DNA of 6,892 nt from Bacilli bacterium (lineage in GTDB: Bacteria; Bacillota_I; Bacilli_A; RF39; UBA660). The position numbers were made by a program, and so were the translations under genes. The stretch covers positions 1-6,892 of the forward strand of contig CAADZW010000173.1 of assembly GCA_900753645.1 (NCBI GenBank), read 5' to 3'. Below the pieces are notes generated by a model, which was not told the DNA's origin, did no database searches, and saw only the letters and a program-made list of their open reading frames with translations. How positions within the stretch are numbered: the stretch's first letter is position 1; the number at the start of each line of letters is the position of its first letter. Shown piece after piece: positions 1-5,564 of this stretch.

Positions 1-146
1 ACTAAACACTCTGGACGTCTAATTATAAAATTGACATATTCTAAAAAATTATACCCTATTGTTGTTAAATTAAGATAAATTATTATATAAATACTACCGA
101 TCAAAGTAAAACCAAAACCTACTAAAAAGAAAAAGAATCTTGTCAT
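1..146 (-). CDS. Membrane protein of unknown function, N-terminal part only (cut by window edge)
   Basis: This reading frame opens with ATG at 146-144 and stays open to base 1, giving 48 complete codons, so the stop and most of the protein lie outside the window. An AGGTGA Shine-Dalgarno (about 152-157) sits 6 bases before the ATG. The visible protein starts MTRFFFFLVGFGF and forms one long hydrophobic segment (about residues 3-26), probably a membrane anchor or uncleaved signal. It is followed by an aromatic stretch (around GYNFLEYV) and a basic pair (RRPE). I do not recognise the family. The gene follows the LTA-synthase-like gene on the same strand, but the terminator at 171-199 lies between them and there is little room for a new promoter, so it may depend on leaky read-through. 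The start is well supported; the function is unknown. Confidence 0.72.
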   Translation of the reverse strand, partial: MTRFFFFLVGFGFTLIGSIYIIIYLNLTTIGYNFLEYVNFIIRRPECL

Positions 147-170
147 TATCTTCACCTAATTAATGTTATG

Positions 171-199
171 AAAAAAGTTCTATCTAATATGATAGAACT
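171..199 (-). terminator. Intrinsic terminator of the LTA-synthase-like gene
   Basis: On the minus strand a perfect 9-bp stem (AGTTCTATC paired with GATAGAACT, 191-199 with 176-184) closes a 6-base loop and is followed by a run of six T residues (171-176). The TAG stop codon of the upstream gene (198-200) lies at the base of the stem, so the hairpin begins inside the gene end. The partial membrane-protein gene starts 25 bases beyond it. Confidence 0.8.
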
Positions 200-2129
200 A
201 ATTTAAAATTCTATATTTAAAATAATCTTTTTTCAATGTATTATCACTAGCAGTAAATTTATCATTTAATATTTTATTTATTTTTTGTATATATTCTTCA
301 TCCACAGTCGGATCTTTTAACTTATACTTATTACTAGATGCAAAGTAAACTGCTTTATCAGTCACCCAACTACCACTTGGAAATAATGCAATCGTTTCTT
401 CATTAGAAAAAATATCTTTCCCAATATAGTATCTTGGATCATAATTCAAATCAAATAAATTAGCTAATGTTGGTAATATATCAAAAGTACTAGCCGTTTT
501 GGATATAGTTTGTGGTTCAACAGTATTGTTATAAATAATAAACGGCATTAAATCTTCGTTTAAGTCAGTATAACGATCGACATATGATCTTTCATTAACA
601 TAATCAAAATTTAAGTTATATGGATGATGATCACCAAATAAAACGATAACTGTATCATCCAAAATATCATCTTGCTCTAATGTGTTTAATAAATATTCTA
701 AACTTTCATCAAATTCAATCGCCTTAGCTAAATATCTTTTCATCGCCGTACTAGTGTCTAAATCTTTGACCTGATCCCAATTTTTTCTAGTAGTTGCATC
801 GTCAAAATCATATGAAAAATGCATTGAAACCGTAATCATGAAACTAAAGAATTTATCATTTTGACTAAATATAGGATAAGCTTTTTCCATTAAACTGACA
901 TCACTAGTCCAGCCTCCATCGGTACTAAATCCAAGATCATCAGCATTATAAAAAGTGGAACCCATATTTTTATGCAACTCGGTTCGTGGATAGTATTGAT
1001 CACTCCATCCATGATAAGAGGTTGAAGTATACCCAGAATCATTAAATAAATTAAATATACTAGAACTATAATTATTATCAACATAAGCAAATGGAGTACA
1101 AACGGCATTACTAGGGATAATTGAAGTTAAAGCGATAAATTCACTTTCCCCAGTAGTACAACTAAACTTAGGAGCATAATAATTATCGAAATACCATCCC
1201 TCTTGTGTTAGACGATATAAAGTTGGCGTTAATTCAGGATCGATAGCTGCCATATCCAAAGCTTCAACCATAATTAAAATTAAGTTTTTATCCTTAAAAA
1301 TACCCGTATATTCATTTTTAGCAGTTATAGATTGATTTATATAATACTCATGAAGGTTCTTAATAATTTTATCATCTTCGTTAGCTATCAATTCTTTCCA
1401 CTTCGTATCATCGATATATCTAGCATAATCTAAAGGTACTTCTTCGCTTGGCGAAGATGGCTGAACATCAATTATCGAATGAAAATTTTCACCGCCAATT
1501 AAATAAATAAAATCCCTTATGAAAAATCTTTGAACACCAAACTCCTTTAATGCTACATCGATCAAGGTTGGTGATTTATATAAATCTTTATTATTTTTTA
1601 TTTGATTTTCTGGAGTTACATTTAAAGTTAATAATGAACCAATGTGGATTACAAGTACTACTCCCAAAACAATCAAACTATTTTTCCAAGTTGGCTTTTC
1701 ATACTTAAACCAATTCTTTTTGAAAATAAATATAAGCAATAAGACAACAAATGGTAACAAACATAAAAAGAATTGAGGTTTTAAACTGGCTAAAAAAGTG
1801 GGAACCTCTTCGCTCACACGATTAACCTCTCCTCCGCCACCGAGCATGCTAAGTGACATAAAATTGCCCATGAAATTTTTGAATCCAAGTTCTAATAAAG
1901 CATATAAACCTAGTATAAAAATAGTTATGCTACTAAGTATCTTGGCGACCAAAGGACGAAACAAAGTAAATATAAAAGAGGTAATCAAACTGAAAACAAA
2001 CGTAAATAAAATAATTCTTATTACTTCAAAATCAAATATAGTATTGAAAGAAATAATTTTGAACAACAGTTCGATAAATAATAGACTTATAAAATTTAAA
2101 GCAAACATTTTTGACATATATTTATTCAT
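198..2129 (-). CDS. LTA synthase family membrane sulfatase-fold enzyme (phosphoglycerol transferase)
   Basis: The protein has 643 residues, the usual size for lipoteichoic acid synthases (COG1368 / sulfatase fold), which move glycerol phosphate from phosphatidylglycerol onto a growing teichoic acid chain outside the membrane. About five N-terminal membrane segments (roughly 8-28, 34-57, 62-84, 117-136, 150-169) precede a linker and an extracellular catalytic domain from about 275. Visible active-site signatures are ILIMVEALD with metal ligand Glu289, TTGESEF with likely nucleophile Thr326 (equivalent to Thr300 in the GKTSDAEF of S. aureus LtaS), VSMHF with His437, and FGDHH with Asp500-His501. 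The start is ATG at 2129, 9 bases after AGGAG (2139-2143); an upstream TTG at 2138 would touch that site. The C-terminal 60 residues are polar and basic. The family is secure. LtaS itself versus a paralogue (primase or other phosphoglycerol transferase) cannot be settled here, so no symbol is given. Confidence 0.9.
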   Translation of the reverse strand: MNKYMSKMFALNFISLLFIELLFKIISFNTIFDFEVIRIILFTFVFSLITSFIFTLFRPLVAKILSSITIFILGLYALLELGFKNFMGNFMSLSMLGGGGEVNRVSEEVPTFLASLKPQFFLCLLPFVVLLLIFIFKKNWFKYEKPTWKNSLIVLGVVLVIHIGSLLTLNVTPENQIKNNKDLYKSPTLIDVALKEFGVQRFFIRDFIYLIGGENFHSIIDVQPSSPSEEVPLDYARYIDDTKWKELIANEDDKIIKNLHEYYINQSITAKNEYTGIFKDKNLILIMVEALDMAAIDPELTPTLYRLTQEGWYFDNYYAPKFSCTTGESEFIALTSIIPSNAVCTPFAYVDNNYSSSIFNLFNDSGYTSTSYHGWSDQYYPRTELHKNMGSTFYNADDLGFSTDGGWTSDVSLMEKAYPIFSQNDKFFSFMITVSMHFSYDFDDATTRKNWDQVKDLDTSTAMKRYLAKAIEFDESLEYLLNTLEQDDILDDTVIVLFGDHHPYNLNFDYVNERSYVDRYTDLNEDLMPFIIYNNTVEPQTISKTASTFDILPTLANLFDLNYDPRYYIGKDIFSNEETIALFPSGSWVTDKAVYFASSNKYKLKDPTVDEEYIQKINKILNDKFTASDNTLKKDYFKYRILN

Positions 2130-2148
2130 GACTACCAACTCCTATTAC

Positions 2149-2177
2149 ATTATATACCCAATCCCCCCATTTGACAA
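2149..2177 (-). promoter_or_regulatory. Sigma-A promoter of the LTA-synthase-like gene
   Basis: On the minus strand, TTGTCA (2172-2177) and a perfect TATAAT (2149-2154) are 17 bases apart. The predicted start (about 2142) falls on the AGGAG ribosome site, leaving a leader of roughly 14 bases. The -35 overlaps the -35 of the divergent RNHCP gene, and the spacer contains a run of G residues (C on the plus strand, 2163-2168). Confidence 0.65.
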
Positions 2178-2199
2178 CATTTAAATTTAATGTAACAAT
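2171..2199 (+). promoter_or_regulatory. Sigma-A promoter of the RNHCP gene
   Basis: A perfect TTGACA (2171-2176) stands 17 bases before AACAAT (2194-2199), which carries the extended -10 dinucleotide TG at 2191-2192. The predicted start (about 2206) lies at the GGTGA ribosome site (2206-2210), so the leader would be only about 8 bases. It shares -35 bases with the opposing promoter at 2149-2177. Confidence 0.55.
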
Positions 2200-2213
2200 A
2201 TTATTGGTGATTT

Positions 2214-2519
2214 ATGAAAAAGTTTAATATGTTAGATGAACAATTCATTTGTGAAAACTGTGGTAAAAAGGTGGAAAAACTAAATTATACTGCTAGAGAT
2301 CATTGTCCATATTGCTTATTTTCCAAACATGTCGATATATTACCAGGTGATCGAAAAAATCAATGTCACGGCTTATTAGAACCAATCGATGTCGAAAAGC
2401 ATAAAAATACTTATAAAATTATATATAAATGTTCTAGATGCCGACAAACTCACAAAAATATTGTCGCCAATGATGACAATTTTAATGAATTATTAAAAAT
2501 AATGCAAAATAAAACCTAA
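2214..2519 (+). CDS. RNHCP domain zinc-ribbon protein
   Basis: This 101-residue protein matches the RNHCP family (Pfam RNHCP), small zinc-binding proteins named after a conserved R-N-H-C-P motif; their function is not established. Here the motif reads RDHCPYC (28-34) and runs on as LFSKHVD and PGDR, typical of the family. Metal ligands are probably Cys13-x2-Cys16, Cys31-x2-Cys34 and Cys73-x2-Cys76, with Cys51 and several histidines nearby, which suggests two zinc ribbons and a possible nucleic-acid role (inference). The ATG at 2214 is preceded by GGTGA at 2206-2210. A second ATG at 2229 has no clear ribosome site. The gene is monocistronic, divergent from the LTA-synthase-like gene, and ends inside a bidirectional terminator. 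Confidence 0.88.
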   Translation: MKKFNMLDEQFICENCGKKVEKLNYTARDHCPYCLFSKHVDILPGDRKNQCHGLLEPIDVEKHKNTYKIIYKCSRCRQTHKNIVANDDNFNELLKIMQNKT

Positions 2520-2536
2520 TAATATTATTAGGTTTT
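2511..2536. terminator. Bidirectional terminator shared by convergent genes
   Basis: A perfect 13-bp inverted repeat with no unpaired centre (AAAACCTAATAAT then ATTATTAGGTTTT) carries an A-run on one side and a T-run on the other, so it can end transcripts in both directions. It contains the TAA of the plus-strand RNHCP gene (2517-2519) and reaches the TAA of the minus-strand gene (2535-2537). Only 15 bases separate the two coding regions. Confidence 0.85.
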
Positions 2537-3035
2537 AAAATTTCCAAATATCATCTTCATCAGAATTTGTTTGATTATTAGAATCATTGGTAACTTCTAA
2601 AGTAGTCGGTTCAATCGGTGTCAAATCTGCAACTGCTTTAGGATCATCTTCATGATTTTCAATAACCTCTTCGATACCATTTGAATTATCATTTTGTCCT
2701 TTAGCTTCTTGACCTGAGTTTTCTAATGGCGCAAACAAAGCTTGATCGATATTCTCGTTGTTTTCTTTGATTGAATCCGTATTAGATTTCTCTTTCAAAT
2801 TATTTTCAATGACTGATTGACTTAATTCACCGATTCCTTTAGCATCGACTTCGATCTTAGTTGGTTTTTCTTCCTTATTTTTTACCTTTTTTTCTTTCTT
2901 TGGTTTTTCAACGACTTCTTCGTTGTTTTTCTTTCTTCCAAAGTCAGACTTATCAGCAAAATAACCAATAACTGCCATCAATATAACTATGCCACCAACT
3001 ATAAACCAAATATAATTATCCATAATAAATTCCAT
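2535..3035 (-). CDS. Single-pass membrane protein with long charged tail, function unknown
   Basis: The 166-residue product has one N-terminal membrane segment (about 8-26), then Lys/Glu-rich sequence (about 34-62) and a low-complexity acidic, Asn/Ser/Glu-rich region that looks disordered, ending in DDIWKF. The basic residues just after the membrane segment (RKK, 34-36) predict that the tail lies in the cytoplasm by the positive-inside rule. I do not recognise a domain. The start is ATG at 3035, 5 bases after AAGGAGG (3041-3047). A second ATG at 3023 is further from that site. It has its own strong promoter (3061-3089) but also follows trmL without a clear terminator between them, so it may receive read-through. 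The compact C-terminal Trp-Lys-Phe end after a disordered tail could be a docking peptide, which is speculation. Confidence 0.85.
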   Translation of the reverse strand: MEFIMDNYIWFIVGGIVILMAVIGYFADKSDFGRKKNNEEVVEKPKKEKKVKNKEEKPTKIEVDAKGIGELSQSVIENNLKEKSNTDSIKENNENIDQALFAPLENSGQEAKGQNDNSNGIEEVIENHEDDPKAVADLTPIEPTTLEVTNDSNNQTNSDEDDIWKF

Positions 3036-3060
3036 AAACTCCTCCTTATTCTCTTACTAC

Positions 3061-3089
3061 ATCATAACATTTTTTGATTAGTTTTTCAA
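3061..3089 (-). promoter_or_regulatory. Strong sigma-A promoter of the single-pass membrane protein gene
   Basis: On the minus strand, TTGAAA (3084-3089) and TATGAT (3061-3066) are spaced by 17 bases, with an extended -10 TG at 3068-3069. The predicted start is near 3054, about 18 bases before the ATG. It sits between the trmL stop (3098) and the ribosome site, separating this gene from the upstream operon. Confidence 0.7.
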
Positions 3090-3097
3090 TATACTTT

Positions 3098-3598
3098 TCA
3101 ATTTTGAAGATAGTCTTTACCTTTAAATGGCTCATAACGTAACAAATCAAAATAATCGTTTTGTCTTAAAACCTCATACGTCGCTATGGCAACACAATTA
3201 GAAAGGTTTAAAGCTCGTACTTTATCTGTCATCGGTAATCTTATACAACGATCTAAATGATCCTTGAGAATTTCTTTAGGAATACCTGTACTTTCCTTAC
3301 CAAATATTAAATATATATTTTCCTCTTTGAAACTAAATTCGGTATGTGGTTTGCTACCATATCTAGTGAAATAATAATAATTACCTGGATTCTGTTTTTT
3401 AAATTCTTCAAAATTAGCATAAATCTTATAATCACAATTTTCGATGTAATTAACACCACAACGTTTTATCGTTTTATCGTGGATTTTAAAACCTAAAGGC
3501 TCAATCAAATGCAACTTAGCATTAGTAGCAACACAAGTACGCATTATATTGCCAGTGTTTTGTGGTATTTCTGGCTCAAACAACACAATATTTATCAT
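3098..3598 (-). CDS. trmL: tRNA (cytidine/uridine-34-2'-O)-methyltransferase TrmL
   Basis: This 166-residue SPOUT-class enzyme has the length and motifs of TrmL (YibK), which methylates the 2'-hydroxyl of the wobble nucleotide in certain leucine tRNAs using S-adenosylmethionine. Motif 1 is PEIPQNTGNIMRTC (9-22), motif 2 is LIFGKESTGIP (97-107), and motif 3 is IRLPMTDKVRALNLSN (119-134). The last two form the trefoil-knot cofactor site. The usual RSLNLSN/RSMNLSN reads RALNLSN here. The ATG at 3598 overlaps the TGA of the upstream ATPase gene (ATGA) and no good separate ribosome site is seen, so translation is probably coupled. The gene ends with TGA at 3098-3100, evidence for the standard code. 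It is the last gene of the lipoprotein-ATPase-trmL operon. Confidence 0.95.
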   Translation of the reverse strand: MINIVLFEPEIPQNTGNIMRTCVATNAKLHLIEPLGFKIHDKTIKRCGVNYIENCDYKIYANFEEFKKQNPGNYYYFTRYGSKPHTEFSFKEENIYLIFGKESTGIPKEILKDHLDRCIRLPMTDKVRALNLSNCVAIATYEVLRQNDYFDLLRYEPFKGKDYLQN

Positions 3599-4542
3599 AT
3601 ATCAGTTTGTTCCTTATCCAAATCTTCCAATTTAATAACCGGTAAAACCACATTTTCCTCTTTGCATAAATCCTTAAATGTTTCTCTAAATTGATCCAAT
3701 TCTTTGATGATACTGTCAGGATAAATCTTACGACTACTTTTGATAGCATTGTAAAAATCTGTCACATCAACTTCTGTCTTATTATTATATAAAGCATTTG
3801 AAAATGCCTGTGATAAGACTGACAAAGCGACATCCGGATACATTGCAGCTATTCCATAAACTCTTTTAAACTCCGTAGTAGCACTAACAATCGCCTTAAC
3901 CAATAACTCAGTCACGTATGAATTATACTTCATTTTGACACCAGTTTGTTTTTCGATTTTAGGAATTGTCCCCATCAATATTTTGACAGTTACTTCAGCA
4001 GTTGGTTCTAAAACGTCAATTTTTTCAAATCTTCGCAAAAAGGCACGATCTTTTAAAATATAGTTTTGATATTCAACAGAAGTAGTCGCACCGATAATCT
4101 TAATATCACCACGATCAAGACCGGATTTTAAAATGTTAGCTAAATCCATAGGCCCAGCATTCTTATCACCGATAAGCATATGGATTTCATCGATAAACAG
4201 GATTGTCTTTTCAGCTCTTTTTAATTCTTCAATTAACTGATTAGCAACTAACACTTCTCGATTGTCGACAGTCATCGTTCCTAACAAAGTTGGTGCATTT
4301 AATCTAATAATGCGATAACCTTTCAAAGCATTAGGCACCTCATTTTTTTGAATTAAATAAGCGATTCCTTCGACGATTGCCGTTTTACCAATTCCTGGCT
4401 TACCAACTAATAAAGCCGATTTTTCTGGCGTTAAAAGGATAACCATAGCTCTTTTGATTTCATCTTCACGAGCAATAGCCGGATTAGTAATATACTCTTT
4501 TTTAGTTAAATCATCGCCATAAGTTTCAATAACACTGTACAT
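3595..4542 (-). CDS. Stand-alone Clp D1-type AAA+ ATPase
   Basis: The 315-residue product aligns by eye with the first ATPase module (D1) of ClpA/B/C: NPAIAREDEIKRA (20-32), Walker A GKPGIGKT (47-54), Walker B ILFIDE (114-119), sensor 1 IIGATT (149-154), and the double arginine finger RRF (170-172) followed by EPT. A helical lid contains YPDVALSVL (235-243), matching the LPDKAIDLI position of Clp. There is no Clp N-domain, no D2 module and no ClpP-binding loop. The segment where Clp proteins carry the GxKYRGEFEER pore loop reads GTMTVDNREVLV (88-99), without the aromatic pore residue. ATPase activity and oligomerisation look intact, but classical substrate threading does not (inference). The ATG at 4542 has a GGTGAT site 4-6 bases upstream, after a 1-bp gap from the lipoprotein stop; an in-frame ATG at 4563 lies inside that gene. 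Partners are unknown. Confidence 0.85.
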   Translation of the reverse strand: MYSVIETYGDDLTKKEYITNPAIAREDEIKRAMVILLTPEKSALLVGKPGIGKTAIVEGIAYLIQKNEVPNALKGYRIIRLNAPTLLGTMTVDNREVLVANQLIEELKRAEKTILFIDEIHMLIGDKNAGPMDLANILKSGLDRGDIKIIGATTSVEYQNYILKDRAFLRRFEKIDVLEPTAEVTVKILMGTIPKIEKQTGVKMKYNSYVTELLVKAIVSATTEFKRVYGIAAMYPDVALSVLSQAFSNALYNNKTEVDVTDFYNAIKSSRKIYPDSIIKELDQFRETFKDLCKEENVVLPVIKLEDLDKEQTDI

Positions 4543-4543
4543 A

Positions 4544-4948
4544 TTAATCACCAATATATCCATGCTTTTCTAAACTAGAAATTACTTTATCATAGTTAGC
4601 AGCACCAACGATTCGATCGTAAGTCGATGTTTCCTCACCTTCACTTATAAAAATTGTCGTGGGAGTCGAATTTACGACGAACTTACTGTAGATTTTTGAA
4701 TAGTCTTCGTTACTCAAAGCATTTAAATTAACATAAAAAATTTCAACATTTGTATCTTTCATTACTTCCTGCATTGTCTCTTTATAGATAGTACAAGCAG
4801 AACAAGTATCAGAGCCGATTAACAAAACAAAACTATCTTTATTATTTAATTTGCTTTCAAGATCTGTATAACTCAATTCCGTATATTCTTTCTTACCACA
4901 ACCAACTAATAAGAACAATGATAAAAAACATATCAATACTTTTTTCAT
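4544..4948 (-). CDS. Thioredoxin-fold lipoprotein with CxxC motif
   Basis: The 134-residue precursor starts MKK, has a hydrophobic signal segment (4-15) and a lipobox LVGC with the lipidated Cys17, so the mature protein should be anchored on the outer face of the membrane. The rest is a compact thioredoxin-like domain with redox pair Cys49-Ser-Ala-Cys52 (context SDTCSACTIYKE) and the cis-proline loop STPTT (Pro96) that normally faces the active site. It is probably a thiol-disulfide oxidoreductase or bacteriocin-accessory/TlpA-like protein; the substrate is unknown. The start is the ATG at 4948, 8 bases after GGAG (4957-4960). The longer open frame to 4975 has no ribosome site and would spoil the signal peptide. 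It is first in the operon with the AAA+ ATPase (1-bp gap) and trmL. Confidence 0.88.
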   Translation of the reverse strand: MKKVLICFLSLFLLVGCGKKEYTELSYTDLESKLNNKDSFVLLIGSDTCSACTIYKETMQEVMKDTNVEIFYVNLNALSNEDYSKIYSKFVVNSTPTTIFISEGEETSTYDRIVGAANYDKVISSLEKHGYIGD

Positions 4949-4966
4949 AACATCATCTCCGTTATA

Positions 4967-4972
4967 ATTATA
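4967..4972 (-). promoter_or_regulatory. Candidate -10 box of the lipoprotein-ATPase-trmL operon
   Basis: A perfect TATAAT on the minus strand stands just upstream of the GGAG site. No good -35 is visible; the position 17 bases upstream falls in the T-run of the preceding terminator. The predicted start (about 4960) would coincide with the ribosome site and leave a leader of about 12 bases. Confidence 0.35.
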
Positions 4973-4985
4973 CAATATCTCAAAG

Positions 4986-5014
4986 AAAAAAAAAAGACTT
5001 AATTATCTTTTTTT
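4986..5014 (-). terminator. A/U-rich intrinsic terminator of the LysM gene
   Basis: On the minus strand an A7-G-A arm (5006-5014) pairs with a T-C-T7 arm (4989-4997) around an 8-base loop, and more T residues follow. The TAA stop of the LysM gene (5003-5005) lies in the loop. The stem has only one G-C pair, so it is weak. Confidence 0.45.
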
Positions 5015-5446
5015 GTCGTAAGTTATTATTTGATCAGATACTAAATATATTTGGTTGTTTCTTAGTAAATCGTTTATATTTACGCCTAATTCGTCGACTA
5101 ATTCAGTGATTGTTTGATTTTCTTTAGTAATATATAATCCATTATTTTCCTTAGGAATTAACAATTTCTGCTTTGGATAAATATAAGAATTTTGCTCTAA
5201 ACCATTTAATCTTTCGATAATATCCACAGTTGTTCCATATTTTTTTGCTATCTGGTATAAATTATCACCGGCTACAACTTCATAAGTTATATAATTTTGA
5301 TTTTGATTGGGAATGATAATTAGCTGTCCTTTACTGACGTTATCTAATCGACCATTCAACTCAATTAATTTTGATAAATCTACTCCAAGCGAATTAGCAA
5401 TATTGGTTAATGTATCATTTTCTTCAACTTCATATATACTATACAT
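5003..5446 (-). CDS. Three-LysM protein without signal peptide
   Basis: This 147-residue protein is almost entirely three LysM repeats, the module that binds N-acetylglucosamine-containing glycans such as peptidoglycan: repeat 1 about 3-47 (YEVEENDTLTNIA ... IIIPN), repeat 2 about 52-99 (YEVVAGDNLYQIA ... LLIPK), and a diverged repeat 3 about 104-143 (ITKENQTITELV ... DQIITY). The second is the closest to consensus. There is no catalytic domain and no signal peptide or anchor, so it is either cytoplasmic or exported by an unusual route; LysM proteins of spore coat and cortex assembly (SafA, SpoVID) are made in the mother cell, one possible parallel (inference). The start is ATG at 5446, with GAGG 6 bases upstream (5453-5456). 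Longer frames from 5458 or the TTG at 5476 overlap or precede that site and are rejected. It appears monocistronic. Confidence 0.85.
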   Translation of the reverse strand: MYSIYEVEENDTLTNIANSLGVDLSKLIELNGRLDNVSKGQLIIIPNQNQNYITYEVVAGDNLYQIAKKYGTTVDIIERLNGLEQNSYIYPKQKLLIPKENNGLYITKENQTITELVDELGVNINDLLRNNQIYLVSDQIITYDKKR

Positions 5447-5461
5447 AAAACACCTCATTAA

Positions 5462-5467
5462 ATTATA
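5462..5467 (-). promoter_or_regulatory. Candidate -10 box of the LysM gene
   Basis: A perfect TATAAT on the minus strand lies 6 bases before the GAGG ribosome site. The -35 region is poor (best match TGCTCA at 17 bases), so the assignment rests on the -10 alone. The leader would be only about 10 bases. Confidence 0.35.
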
Positions 5468-5542
5468 TTCAAACAATTAAAAAATGAGCACAAAGTTAAA
5501 CAGAATATGCAAAGAATACAATTATTAACTAAAAAAGCAAAG

Positions 5543-5564
5543 AAAAAAACGTTATACTAACGCT
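5543..5564 (-). terminator. Intrinsic terminator of the downstream cold-shock gene
   Basis: On the minus strand GCGTTA pairs with TAACGT (last pair a G-U) around a 3-base loop, with an extra A-U pair at the base, followed by seven T residues (5543-5549). The TAA stop (5552-5554) is in the 3' arm of the stem. Confidence 0.72.

Noticed and set aside
890..1108. Minus-strand open frame of 72 codons in another frame
   Set aside because: It lies wholly inside the catalytic domain of the LTA-synthase-like gene, whose motifs are clear in the main frame.
1798..2184. Plus-strand open frame of 128 codons
   Set aside because: It lies antisense within the membrane segments of the LTA-synthase-like gene, shows low-complexity composition, and would run through both divergent promoters.
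3462..3480. Tandem repeat of CGTTTTAT in trmL
   Set aside because: The encoded HDKTIKRCG aligns with the normal TrmL sequence without an insertion, so it looks coincidental.
3595..3597. Possible code 4 (TGA as Trp), given the AT-rich Mollicutes-like character
   Set aside because: TGA ends both the ATPase (here) and trmL (3098-3100) at the expected lengths, and no in-frame TGA is needed in any gene.
3509..3694. Plus-strand open frame of 61 codons
   Set aside because: Antisense to the trmL start and the ATPase end, with no ribosome site or recognisable protein.
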